In this document: in pieces, positions 38,868 through 51,100 of the stretch
How positions within the stretch are numbered: position 1 is the stretch's first letter
Layout of the letters: every line of letters begins with the position of its first letter
From: Hansfordia pulvinata
Lineage: Eukaryota > Ascomycota > Sordariomycetes > Xylariales
Length of the DNA: 64,000 nt
Assembly: GCA_006538405.1 (NCBI GenBank)
Contig: BJKQ01000003.1
Span: 2,666,001 to 2,730,000, forward strand
Direction of reading: 5' to 3'
Notes under the pieces: model-generated
Databases searched by the model: none
The model's input: only the letters and a program-made list of their open reading frames with translations
What the model was told of the DNA's origin: nothing
Translations under genes and position numbers: made by a program

Positions 38868-40662
38868 ATGAGGATAGTCAACACCATTCTCGGCTGGGCC
38901 GTGGCCCTGGCCAGCATCGTCGCCGTCGACGCCCTGAACCCGACAACCCAATTCGACCAGTTCCAGCCTCAGTGGAATAAGTAAGACTTTCTCGCCGACC
39001 GCCCGCCCTTCCTCTTTGCTTGATCCTCGGACCCACGCGACTTACACGAGATCGCAGCATCATCCAGGACATCCTGCGCGACAACTGCACGTCGCAGATG
39101 GCCGAGTTCAAGACGGGCTACGTCGCGCCGGGCAGGCCGCTGTCGTCGGGCATCACGCCCGTGCTCGAGTGCATCCTGACCGAGTTCCCCGAGTTCCGCA
39201 AGATGGAGATTGGCGCCAGCGCCGTCGTCCTCGGCCTCATGCCCACCATGCTGCAGGGCGTCGGCAGCGGCCCTGCCGAGACGGCCGTCCTGTCCCTCCG
39301 CCGGCCCTTCCTGGCCTTCCTCGCCGCCCTGGGCAGCCCGTCCACTGCCGTCGTGCGCGCCAGCGACTTCGCCGCCGAGGTCGCGGGCCTCGTCGCCGAG
39401 GGCGACCAGCGCCACCTCGCCTTCGCCTGGGCCACCGGGCTCGGGGCCGGGGGGCTGCGACGGGGGCAGGGGCGGGGCAGGCTCGGAGTAGCAACGCGGA
39501 GGACGGGCCGGGGCCGGGCAGCCGCGTACGCCGTGGGCGTGGCGCAATACCTCGTCGTCGGCGCCGCCGTCGCCAACGTCGTCCTCCTCGCCTACACGCT
39601 GGGCTTCCATGCCATCTGCATGATTGCCCCGCAGCTTATCCTATGTCAGTAGTGAGCTCTGTCTGCCCGCAGACTCGTGCCCGACCTGCCTTTCACCCCC
39701 TTTTCATCATCGTCTTGAAGAACATGGGCAGACACCTTTACACTATCCCCGACAGTCGACTGACCTTATGCCTTTCCACAGTCGTCCCCCTATGGACATT
39801 TCTTTGCCTGGTCGTCCACCTCGGGGCCGTGCTCATCATCCGGCTGCGGCTCAAGGTGGTCGGCGAGGACCCCTGGTACACGCGGGTCACGCGCGTCGGC
39901 GCCCTGCTCCACAGCGAGGTGACCCCGACGGCGTACCAGGTGAGGGATGCGTCAGCTGCCTCCGCCTCCGCTGCCGCGAACAGCAACGGGAATGCGGCGG
40001 ACAAGGATGGGTCGCACGGCATATCCCACGAGCCTCTGCAACCCAATGCCGCCCCTGCTGCTGCTGTTGCTGCTGATAATCTCGAGGTCGGCCACGTTGG
40101 CAGCCACGAAGACGGCGAGAAGGTCGAGCTCCAGGCGGAAGAGAGGGCGATCAAAGGGCACAAGAGGAGGGGGAGGCGGCAGGTCTCGTGGCGGGACGAG
40201 GAGCAGGGCCTGCGTCCGGGGCAGAGTTCGCTGCTGCTGTCGTCCCGGCGGGTCATCATGTCGGACGCGCTGGGCTGGGTGCTCAGCGTGGGCACGGTGG
40301 TGATCCTGATCTTCGGCACGCTCATCTTCGCGACGCTCGTCTTCATCAGCGTGCGCGACTCGCTCGTCATCGCCCTGCGCTACCTGGGCTCGGCGCTCGC
40401 GTGCCGCGGCGTCGTCCGCATGGAGCTCGCCGGCATGCGGCGGTCGTTGGTCGGCGACGATGATCCCGACGGCGCTGGCAGTGACGACGATTCCGAGCCC
40501 GCGTCCGACGGGGAAGAGGACGAGGGGGTGGGGAGGCAGGACGGGGCGAGGCAAGTCGAGAGAGGCCAAGGAAATGATGACGAGCGCGTGGGCGTCCCTG
40601 GGCGGCCGGTTGGTCAAGGTCAAGGCCCCAGAGGAGAGACTGGTAGGTACGGTAGTACTTGA
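38868..40662 (+). CDS. conserved-looking multi-span membrane protein, function unknown
   Basis: Exons are 38868-38980, 39058-39644 and 39782-40662 (introns 77 and 137 nt), giving 526 residues with no frame break. An N-terminal hydrophobic signal (WAVALASIVAVDA) precedes LNPTTQFDQFQPQWNN, a lumenal or extracellular domain with two cysteines (DNCTSQM, LECILTEF) and a weakly hydrophobic stretch. Membrane spans are visible around YLVVGAAVANVVLLAYTL, the segment crossing intron 2 (LILFVPLWTFLCLVVHLGAV) and, after a charged cytosolic loop of about 150 residues, LGWVLSVGTVVILIFGTLIF with the hydrophobic continuation. The C-terminus is acidic and disordered. A GTAGGT near 40644 could be another donor, so the last residues are uncertain. 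It resembles fungal membrane proteins without assigned function. Confidence 0.8.
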
Positions 40663-42808
40663 TCTGGTTCGTAGCTGCCCAAGTCAACGACTCATAAATT
40701 CCCAGCTCCCCCCTTTCCACGCCCTTTCCAACTTTGTGTGAAGCAGTGAATGGTAAGGTATATAAGATACCTGCAAGTAACCTGAGATGGTGGGATGTAC
40801 GCGGAGGTAGATACTGAGGATCCTCGGCTCGCAATGGAAACAGCAGAATTGACCACAGCAAAGGCCAGCAAGTACAAGCTCTGGTTTTCTCGACCTAATG
40901 TCCATTGGATATCGGCTTGCAATAGATTATGTCGATATGAGGTCATTGGGTACCTGAAGGGGTACCTGGAGCACCTACACCTCCCTCTCCTCGAGCTGAG
41001 TGCTGAGACCTTCCGGGAGTGCCTGCCTTGAGGTTCCAGAGTGCCTGCCTCGAGCGTGCCTCGCTGTGACTTCCATTCCCTTTTTTACCTCCTGATACAC
41101 AGGCGAACACCTATCGATACATGTACCTACGTACCTATCGACCTCTTAGGTAAGCCGACTGTACCTATGCATCCTTGCCATGGGTTTGCACATTCGACAT
41201 TTCTTTCAGGCGGGCACTCCAATCCGCAGCAGTTTCCTCCTCACCTCCGACTGAGAAGATGACTCGTACCCTCGGCAGCTCTCTACTATAAGCGACCAGA
41301 CTCCTGCGGTGAGATGGGAAAGCCCAGTCTCCCTGACGAGGCGAGGAAACCGGCCAGTGAGCGTGCTTCTACAGAAACGGCAAGACGTCCGATGGCACAC
41401 CAAGCTATGGACAGCGTGGAAGCCAACCCCAACAGCTCACGGCTGGCGAGTACAGACAGAGATGATGGGAATCTCTCACTCAAAGTTTTCATCTTCTCGC
41501 TGGTGGATGAGTGGGCTTCTGCGGGCGATCGATCACATTGCGAGTACTCAGCATCCCGACCCCTTAACAACACGATCGCAAGGTGGGAGTCATGTAGCTA
41601 GGCTGATACTGTAGCGTTTTGCACACGAAGAAAAGAAGAGGCTTACCCTGCCCGTGGCTCCAGGCCCGGAATTTGTTAAGAAAGCTCACTCACTCCAAGG
41701 CATAGCCGAACATCCTGTGTGTGGCATGGCCAGGTTGTATCGCTTCAGCAGGGCCAAGTCTGAAGCGCAACCAGGTGTTGTTGGACACAGGTCCAACACT
41801 TGAGCAGGGCTTTGGCGCATTCTACGTTAGCTGGGGTGTCGAAACTCTACAAGTCGAACTTGATGGCGCGATGATCCTACTTTTAAGCCCGGCAGTTCGC
41901 CAGTGTCGTGGCATTGTCTGTTACTGTCTTCAAGATCTTCACCACCGGAACTTCTTTTTAAGAGGTATATCCCGGGCGACAGACAGACAAGTTCGATCCG
42001 TGACGGAAGCAGGGTCCGCCGATGCGGGCGTGCTCTTCCCTTGGAAATCTTCTCTCGAGCACGGGAATGGTCGTCGTCGTCCATGGCGAATTACAGCTGT
42101 TCATCACCCAATCCAGGCCGCGCTGGAACCCGTACTGAGGCGCGTCTTGCTCATCCCGCTCCTGATTTACTCTCAGTTCGCAGTCGGAGATGGCACTGGC
42201 GGCTCGCTCGTATCCGGCCCCAGGGCCTTCCATGTGACAGAAGCGACCCCGGATCGATCTATAGACTTGGCTCATTTGCTGCTGACGTGAGCAGGGGGTC
42301 TGCCCGTCCGCCCCGGTTCAGGCAACGATATACCGCCATTATAGCATGACTGCCAATACTCGCTGCGCTTTTTCCTACTGCCTAATGTCAGCAGGATTCA
42401 GGCAAGGGTGTCAAACGCTCCCAGTCTTACGCCGACCGCCCGGTGAACGATATCCTTGACCAGCGAGCGGATCCGCTTCAAGCCGGAGTCTGACTGTGAG
42501 GACTATTTTGGCCGCCCGCCGGATTCGATTCTGGACTCTGTCGGCTCGGGAGTTGTAAAGTAAAGTCAAACCTGTGACCCTCAAGTAGTGGGTATATAAC
42601 TCGTACGCACGTCTCAACAAACTTGATCTTGACCTACACAACCATCGCGCACACTACCAGTCTAACCAAGCCCTCAATCATTCCAAACTTACCCGTTTTT
42701 CTTTTATTTTTTATTACAACAAAGAGCTGGCCTCTCGCACTATTCATTCCCACTCCGCACGACCCTCCTCTCGTCTCAAAAATAATAAATCAGAGAAGAA
42801 AAGAAACA
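40663..42808. other. spacer and promoter of the Kex2-repeat gene
   Basis: 2.1 kb without a supported gene. Its right end holds a TATA box (42593-42599) and a CT-rich leader of about 190 nt before the ATG at 42809. Confidence 0.6.
42593..42599 (+). promoter_or_regulatory. TATA box of the Kex2-repeat precursor gene
   Basis: TATATAA, 210 bp before the start codon and followed by a pyrimidine-rich leader, a layout typical of inducible or strongly expressed fungal genes. Confidence 0.6.
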
Positions 42809-43396
42809 ATGCACTTCTCCAAGTCCCTCCTCGCCACCGCCCTCATGCTGGCGGGCCCCCAGGCCGCCGTCGTCCTGGCCGCCCCAGCCGCCCCGCCGCC
42901 GCCCCAGCCCGGCAGCTCCGGCCTCACGGGCGGCGACTGCGGCATGTCGATGGGCGGCTGCCCCGACGACCCCATCCCCCCCGGCGGCGACTGCGGCATG
43001 TCGATGGGCGGCTGCGTCCCCGGCACCCCCTCTTGGAACGCCAAGAGGGAGGAGAACAAGAAGGCCAAGCGCGCCTTCGGCTCGCCCGACAGCGAGACCG
43101 GGCCCAGCGCCTGCGCGGGCTCGGCCAGCGGCTGCGTCCCCAGCGGCACCAATTACAAGGCCAAGAGGGAGAACAAGAAGGCCAAGCGCGCCTTCGGCTT
43201 GCCCGACAGCGAGACCGGGCCCAGCGCCTGCAAGGGCACGGCCAGCGGCTGCGTGGCGAGGCGCGAGCCCGGCGGCGGCACCGTCATCACCACCCCGCAG
43301 ACCCCCGCCGCCGACCCCGGCCCGCCCGCGCCCATCGGGAACCCTTCTCCCGGCAGCGACAACGACGGCGCCGCGCCTATGCCTGTTTCCGACTAA
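42809..43396 (+). CDS. secreted Kex2-processed repeat protein with C-x6-C units
   Basis: Single exon of 195 residues. A signal peptide (about 1-25, MHFSKSLLATALMLAG onward) precedes a Pro-rich linker. Four units follow, each with one C-x6-C pair: Cys44/51 and Cys62/69 in two copies of GGDCGMSMGGC, Cys102/109 and Cys141/148 in two copies built on PDSETGPSAC. Dibasic Kex2 sites KR lie at 79-80, 87-88, 119-120 and 126-127, with RR at 151-152. Cleavage would release two related peptides that both begin with AFG and hold one C-x6-C pair, separated by an ENKKAKR spacer. The C-terminal 40 residues are Pro/Gly-rich. The layout is that of Kex2-processed repeat proteins (precursors of pheromones, signalling peptides or cyclic ribosomal peptides). 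The core lacks the Trp-Cys of alpha-type pheromones. No tailoring enzyme gene is seen nearby. Confidence 0.8.
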   Translation: MHFSKSLLATALMLAGPQAAVVLAAPAAPPPPQPGSSGLTGGDCGMSMGGCPDDPIPPGGDCGMSMGGCVPGTPSWNAKREENKKAKRAFGSPDSETGPSACAGSASGCVPSGTNYKAKRENKKAKRAFGLPDSETGPSACKGTASGCVARREPGGGTVITTPQTPAADPGPPAPIGNPSPGSDNDGAAPMPVSD

Positions 43397-44150
43397 GTGG
43401 GCGAGGGAGGGGGGGGGGGGGAGCTTTCGCGACTTTGCGTGGTATCGAAGAGAGGGGTTATGGGGGAGGAAAGATGGTGAGAGGATGAGGGACGTTTGGA
43501 AGTGATTAGCAGCGAAGGGGGGGGGGGCGTTCTTTTTTAAATTATCGTGTTATTTGCTGTTCCGCACCAGATAGCACCCTTGTGCTCTGCCTCAGGTCGG
43601 CACCAATCACACCCTTCGGCCAGTTCATACTGTCGGAAACGAGAGCCAAAATTCACTGAAACCTCGACATCGATCATGCGGTTGCAAGCGTGAACGAAAA
43701 CATGATGTCTCCGCAGCAACGCACGATGAAAATGGCTGGCGCTTGACTTCTCTTCCCTGCTGAGACCTGAGAGACGAGTTGATCACTCGCTTTCCCTGCG
43801 GCTCCATGAACGGGATGGTCGATTCAGCTGTACATATAGGCCACGGCAATTGAGCTCACAGCAGTCAAGAAGGTAAGCATGGTAGAAGTTTGGAGAATAC
43901 AAAGGGGACCCAACATGCGCTCACGACCCGGTCGAGTCAATCATGTCTTCAGAGCCAAAAAAGAAATGGACAGATATAGCTGAGTCTGCAAGGCTGCTGT
44001 ACCTATATCTAGGTGGGAATGATTCTTTTTCTCTCGTTATGCTACGTTACTGGTATTGTTCTGTTTCTGATCTAGTTGGTGTTTGAAAACAAATAGTCCC
44101 AACGCCCCCAGCTTCCGTGCCGGCTGTCCAGTGCCCATTCATGTTCGTAA
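43397..44150. other. convergent spacer
   Basis: Tail-to-tail spacer between the Kex2-repeat gene and the large minus-strand gene, with a 13-G run at 43409-43421. It should hold both 3' ends. No gene is seen. Confidence 0.6.
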
Positions 44151-47100
44151 TCAAAACTCCTCTCCGTGGCCCGCAAGCCGGCGGGTGTAATAGAAATCAG
44201 CCGTGCCCGTACCTGTGCCAGGCTGTAGTAAAGGCGTGGCCCTGAAGGCAGGAGAGCCAGCAGCAGAGGTGCCGGAGGTCGGCGAAGCGCCGCCAGCCAC
44301 AGTGGGGACCTGGTAGCTAGGGCCTTTGTAGCTGTTACGCTTGATGACGTCGCCAACGCCATCACGGACCTCGCGCGGCCCGCTGATCTTCTGTCGCAGA
44401 GCCTCGCTGCGCTTTTCGCGCCGGTGCTCGCCGCCCAAACTGCTGCTCAGGCGCCGCCGCAGGCCCAAACCTGTGGCACTACCTGCGCTGCTGCTGCGTC
44501 GCCGGCTACCCCCAGCTTCTCCTTGCTGTGGCTGTATAGCCATCAACTTGTCCTGCCAGCTAGGGAACAGTCGTCGGCCCCGCTCGTCGACCGGCTTCGT
44601 GTTCCGCGCGGATCTGCCACGGCCTCGGTCCTCCTTGCTTCTATCGGCAACATCTGGAGTAGGAGCAGTCATGTGTCTGCTCCCGTTCATCTGTTCCTCT
44701 CTGTGGCTTTCGGTGTCGTACTCCACGTCGTGACCGCCGCTGAGAAAGGCAGGCGACATGCCCATGATGCTGGTCCACGCGCCGCCCAGCGTATTGGAGA
44801 TGCTGTTGCGGCGCCGGTGGTGGCCCGGCTGTGCGTGCTCTGGTGCCGTTGAAGGTCGTCCACCAATGTCCTGGCGCTGCTGGTCTTGCTGCGAATCATG
44901 TGTTTCGTGCTGGGCGATACTGTCCCGATCGCCTACGACTCCTGCCGGACGTTGTGAGGTCAGCGAGGAGTCATCGAGCGAAGCTCTCGACCCGTGGCTG
45001 AGTGTGCTGTCGCGAGCTCGCAGCACCACGCGGAGCTGCCCGCTGGGTGTACGTCGAATGGTTCTTCGCTCCGGGCCTCGCTGGTCCGAGGCCATGTAGT
45101 GCTGGTCGTCGTTTACGGGCAAGATGGCAAACGTGTTCTTAAGGCGCTGGCTCAAGCTCCCGCGTCGTCTGACCCCCTCCCTTTCTCGCGTCTTGGTCAT
45201 CGGTGGCCGTGGCCTGTTGTCAATGGGAGGGTAGCGATAAACCTTATCGGCTTCGTCGTGAAGTCCATCCTCCTCGTCATCGTAGTATTCTTGTTCATCC
45301 TCGTCCTCCTCTTGCGTAATCGGGTGCCAGAAGGGATGCAGCTTGTTCTCCTCGGGCGGTATCGTGTCTCGAGTAGGATATTGTCGGCGCCGGGCACGTT
45401 TGCCTCTATCCAGATCGGGGTTTTCGGCTGTGTCTTTGCGAAGGTTGCGCGAGAGCGAGAGTGTTTTAGCAAGGAGACCAGCGCCGCGGGCAGGAGAAGA
45501 GGAACCAGCCCCGTCGTGACCGCGTCGTAGACTAAGAGCGCGTCGGACGAGTGACGGCCGTCGCCTCGGCGAGTCTCCAAGCAAGCCTCCGAGAAGCATC
45601 TCGTCTGTCTCGATGCCTGGAGAGAAGGCCGATGGAGTGGCGGGGATAAGCTGGATGGCAGGGGGCTCGAGAGGTGCAGGAGGCGCGGGAGGTGCACGCG
45701 GATTCCGGAGAGGGGAGTCAACGTCGTCCATGGACAGTTCAGGCTGGGGAGGTGTCACTGGCCCGCCCTCCGGCCCACTCGCTGCAACCTTGGGGGGCAT
45801 GTCTTGGATTTGTTGATGATCGCGCCCTGCAATTTCTTGCCCCTGTGCAGCAAACGCTTCTCCCGAAGAACGCGGGTCACTGTCCCCGTTTGCTTCGTCC
45901 GACTCTGACGTTGGCTGCCTTGACACATGGTCAACCATCAGGACAGATGCGTTCTGGTGCGGATAGATGTTGACGGCCATTGCTTCGGAAATGTCTGCGG
46001 CCGAGTGCGTCCCACCCGTCTCGACCGAGGCCTGGGAGAAGGGCGTGGTGTGCGCCGTCAGACGTTTGCCAAAGAAGGGATCGCCATCATGGTCGACCAG
46101 GGACCTGTGGTCGGTGCCTCGAAGATCTCGGTGCGACTCGACTGAGCGAGCTGGTTGGATGTTCTTGGCTTCGGGCATCTCACTGATGTACTCTACCGAC
46201 GGCACACGTTCCACTGTGACTTGTGGCACTGCCCGCTTCTGCTCCCGCTGCTTCTGCTTCTCCTGCACCTCTCTTTGCAGGGCATCATGAGCCTTGAGGC
46301 TCTCGGCAGTCAAGGAGCTCGTGCGCGAGCCCGTCATCGAGTTCGCCCGTGACCCGTTGCGGCTTGTCGGCGCTGACAGGGAGGAAGTCCGCAGGGGCAC
46401 CATTGGCGGGTAGTCAATGGTTCGTTGGTCGCCAGGGAGCGAGCCGTCAGACTCGGACAGGGTCCTCCCGCGGCGGGAAGGCCGGTCAAACAGAGGCGTG
46501 AGGTCTTTTGTTTGCGAGTGGCCTAAGCCCGACGCAGCACCCACGCTGTTGCTCCGCTTCGAACGGTGACTGCTCGTCGATCGAAGCGAGGGCGGCCGAT
46601 TGGCTGCCTTGACGGATGCCTTCCGATCCGGAATTACTACCACAGGGATCCCGCCGCTTTTCCACACTTCGCGACGGGCTCTGCGATCCGCTACCGAGTG
46701 CGAGGTGCCGTTCGAGGCCTGGCTGTCCGAGCGACCATGCGCCTGGGTGGCGGCGGGCTTTAAAGGCGCTGTCCGGTCCAAACGGCTGGGGCGCTCTGCT
46801 CGCGTTGAAGACGTTGCGCCAGAGCTTGATGGGGACACACGGGAGATTTCTGAGCTTGAATCTCGGAGAGTTGGCTGCTTCCTGATGTGCCGCAGTGTTT
46901 TCGTTCTTTGCGGCGAGTTGTCAACCAGCACGGCCTCCATAACAGTGGAGGCTGTTGACCTTGATGACATGCCCGAGGATCGCCGCGCATCGGTGCTGAT
47001 CGAAGTGTCGGACGCGGTTGGAGCTGTCGCTCTTTTCACGCGACGGACCTGTTCTTTGGGTGACCTTGGAGGATTCGTAGGGGCGGGCGCGCGCCCGTAC

Positions 47101-48133
47101 AAGGCCATGGAGCGCGCGAGCCTTGCCGCGTTGCTCGGCGCGGCCTGGGAGCTATCCATGAGCTCCGCTTTGGGATCCCTTGGTTTTGTATCTCGTCTCT
47201 TGCGGACAGTCACATCCCGATTGAGGTTATCGTCCCACTCCTGCTCTACCTCACTGCTGGAACCCCATTCTCCATCGAACGTCAAGAACTCTTGTTTTGT
47301 CCGCGGCGTCAGGTCGTCGTTGGAGTCGCAGGGCAGCCCCGGGCTGTTGCTTGGGGCCTTGTGTCGGGGGTCCAAGTCGGGCACGCGGCGCACGGTGCTC
47401 TGGGACGTGGTTCGGCCAGAGGGAGGGCCCATGCGAAGAGTGGAAGCTTCGTCTCCGGACGAGTAGGGGTTCTCACGCGCCGTCTTGAACGACTCGGAAC
47501 GTGAGTCAGGCACGACAGTCGACTTGGAGGGGATGCGATCTGTTGGGGCGGGACGGGTGCCAACACGTGCAGTTGTGCGACGGTCGCGATGGGGCGGGGT
47601 GACGTCTGGCGTGGGAGGGCTTGTCTGATTCGGTGGCGTGCCAGGCGCTCGAGCTGAGGCATTGGCGGAGCTCCGGGCTGGGCTGGGTGCGTCGGCGCGC
47701 GTCGGGCTCGCAGGTAGCACAGACTGGGAGCTAGAGGAGCCTCGGGACTGCGCCGGGGGCGTCGGGGGGAGATCGGGGCCAGGGCCCTTGGGCGTCGTCT
47801 TGACGGGTTGCCTGGGCCTCTTTGCGGAATCAAGCTTGGGGTCAGCCAGTGCCGATGGTTGCAGGGTGGGCTTTTGGGGGCCGGGGTGGAAGAAGTCGAG
47901 TTGGAGCTGGAAGCGGCAGCGGAGACGGTCCGTGGCTTTGAGGCAGATGGCGGCGGTTGGGCGCGTGCTGGAAGGGCGGCCGAGGGGGAGCGGAGGGGAT
48001 GAGGCAGCGTCTTATGCCTCTTGAATGTGCGCGGGACGGTCGCGCTGGGCGGCGAGGGATCCAGGAGAGGGTCGAAGTAGAATGGGCCCTGGGTCGCGGC
48101 GGGCGGCGGCATTGTTTCGGCTGGGGAGAGCAT
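44151..48133 (-). CDS. large intrinsically disordered protein, function unknown
   Basis: The start is taken at the ATG at 48133 (MLSPAETMPPPAATQG); a second in-frame ATG lies at 48112. One frame break occurs at the five-C run (plus-strand 47876-47880); one added base joins SSTPAP to QKPTLQPSALADP and gives about 1327 residues in a single exon. The protein is rich in Ser, Arg, Pro and Thr, with many SP/TP and RRxS sites. Short ordered-looking segments include GPFYFDPLLDP near the start, an acidic stretch after HPFWHPITQ, LKNTFAILPVNDDQHYM, ISNTLGGAWTSIMGMSPAFL and a C-terminal DVIKRNSYKGPSYQVPTV. No enzyme domain, signal peptide or membrane span is evident. It could be a phosphorylated scaffold or cortical protein; no function is assigned. 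Confidence 0.8.
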
Positions 48134-51100
48134 GGCGATCCACCGGGCCCAAGTCAAGTGTCTCAAGAAATGCTGCTGATTTTGGTCGTACCGACATGGG
48201 CGACCGTGGGCATGGTGGTGGGAGGCTCCCTTTGCAGACCTGTGGCGCGCGTAGCAAAGTGTGTTGTCTGGTAAGTGCGGTTGCAGGAGAGTTGCGGGAA
48301 CGTGCGTGGGAGTTTGGCGCCTGCAGGGAAGGATGAGGTGTGCTGAGATGATGCGCTTCGCAGCGGATGCGACTGAGAAGCGCGGCCGATATAGAGAGAT
48401 GCAGGCGGCCAAGTGCGCTTCTTTGTGCTTGGTCACAAGCCGGGGTGGGCGTGCGTGTGTGAGGGTGGCTAGGAAGAGAGAAAAGAGAGAAATGGACGGG
48501 TGTGTGGATGAGCGCGACAAGCGACGGCGAGACGATGCGATGGATTGGCCACCCCACAGCGGCACGGAGATGGAGAGATTGGAGAGCTGATCTGAGCGGC
48601 CGGCCGCCGGGTCCGATCAGATCTGCCCGTCAGCTTGCTTGCCTGCCTACCTGTCTGCTTGCTGACCTGGCCGACAGGAACAGGCTGGGGTGATTGCAGG
48701 ATGCAAGCGGGCACACAAGCGTGCGTAGCGAAGGGCCGGGCCACGTCAAGGCTCGGAGTAGGGAGCACGGGAATAGCACGTTGTATACTCAGTACGGTAT
48801 GCTCGTCTGCAAAAGTCTGTCGATGGACGCAGAGCACTGCAAGGCAAAGGCGCAGGCGTGGGTGGGCTTGGGTGGGTGCTCGTCAGCAATTGGTGTATGT
48901 TAGGTAGGTATATTTCCAAAGACACAGGTTGGGATATCGGCGACTCGAAACAGCTCAGGGCAAAGCGAGGCGGAACAGGGTGAGGTGAGGCGCAGGCACA
49001 GTCATTGCATGAGCACGGGCTGCTATCGGACGATTGGACGCCAGCCAGGGCGTACGATCTGGTGGCGGTACATGTATTGTTGGTGGTTGTCGTGGTGGAA
49101 TCTGACGGCAGAAAGAGGGCTAAGCAGAGAGCCGAGCCAAGCAGGGCCAGGCCAAGCAGCGCGGCGCAGCGAGAGGTCAGAAGCAATGGGCCAGGCCCAG
49201 GAGCTCGTTACCCGTGCCCGTGGTCAAGCTGTTCCGGAAGCGACGTGAGTGGCCCAAGTTGGGGTAAATCCGGTGGGCGGGCCAGGGGATCTGGAACTCG
49301 AGGCCTATAGCAGGTCGTGATATGCGATAGGATGCGATGCACGACAAGGTGGTGGTGAGTCGGGATAACTGGGCCGCGGTTCCAGCCAGGGTGTCGCAAG
49401 TCGCATCGAGTGGTTCGGTGGAGAGAAGGTTCCCCGACGAGAATAGATACAGAAGCGGGCAGGGCACAGCAGAGAGCCTGGCAGGGGGTGTGATAGCAGA
49501 CGGCAAACTCGAGTCTGAACGCAAAAATGAGGTGGGCGGTTTGGCGGCCAGGTCGAGTTGGGCTGGTGGTGGTGGCAGGTGTGCAGCGCTTGCGGCACGG
49601 GACCGGGACGGCCTCAAGCTGAGGTACACAAAATGCCTGCCTACCGTACCTACCTCGTTGGGCACGGTACAGCACGGACGGCTACGAGTAGAGCGACAGC
49701 AGGAGGGGCACAAGATGAGGCCAGGCTGCGCTGGGGATGGGACGACTCGAGGTCGCGAGGTACATGTCTCGTGGGCAGTCGCCGACCTCGAGTCCTCATA
49801 CCTACCTGCTCTCTACGAGAGGTACCTAACGTACGTGCCCCATGACGCCATGACGCCCCGACTGGATGTCCATCCATGTCTGTCGATGCAAACTCGGAGG
49901 CTCATATTTGACGAGCAACATATAGATACACTGCTTGCTGGCTCGACCCCCAGCAACAGCCCTACCTTGAGTACCTTATTGCTCCTCGCCTCCTTCGTGC
50001 GAGTAACTCCGCACTACAGTTTCGACGAGGGCCGGCTCGAAACCAGCGGCGTCGAGCCAAACTGTGCGCCCCGGCCCGCCCGCCTCATAGGATGATGGCG
50101 GCCGGCGATGGCGCGGCCCGGTTGGGGCAAGGGTGAGGGCACTCATCAGCACACGTGCCGCCTCTGCTCTCGGGGCCAGTCACCGAGGGCGCGAGGGGTG
50201 GGCAAACGGGGCGATTCCTGGACGGGGGCCGCTGGTTGGTGCAATCCAGTGGTAAGCCCGCGGCTCGGCGGATGGAGGGGGAAGCCATAGCCATGCGCCC
50301 AGATGGAGTCGGCTGGCAAGGTTCTTCTGGCTCTCGACGAGTACGGAGGACTCGCGGAGCACGAGACCTTGCTGGCCCGAGCGAGTATTCCGTACTTGCG
50401 CCCCCACTGTGTGCGTTGGGGAGAGCCGAGTATGCGGAACCACGGCCACTACGAACGGCAGGCAGTGAGTGGCCCGACCTTCTGGCATGCAGGCCGGAAG
50501 TGCGTACATGAAGAGACGGGGTCACGATCCTACCAAACGTAATATTTGACGGCGTGCCGGACTCAAGAACAATGGCCGGGTCGGCATCGGGCTGCCCAAC
50601 GTGGTCGGATGCTGTGAGACCAGACCCTCAAGGCTATTAAAAATCCTCTCCGGACGGTTGTTTGGACAGCAGCCGTCGGGTTTGTAGGTTCTGGTGAGGA
50701 CGGCACCCGCCTGCCCGGACAATCATTTTGGTCATTGTCGTGGTTGTGCGCCGTGGTTGGCCCCCGAGCTGCACGCGTACGAGTACCTAGGTACCGGTAG
50801 GAGTAGACCTCTCGAGAACGTGGTGTACTTTCATGTTCCTGAAAGTGCTCTGAAATGTGTAAGAGAACGCATGCGGTACAATGCTGGAAGAGCCCGGCTC
50901 CAGCTGCAAGTGGGAGTTGGCCCGTCGTACTCGTAAATGCAACTGGTGGAAATCGAGGAGGTTGGGAGAGTCCAGTACCCATTTCCATCCAAGTGCTCGT
51001 AGGCACGGTACCTAAGCTTTACCTGTACGCGTATCTACCAGGTACTTGACTTGTCTGCCCACCTCAGTCTCCATCCTGCAGGTCTGATTGACACAAGTCC

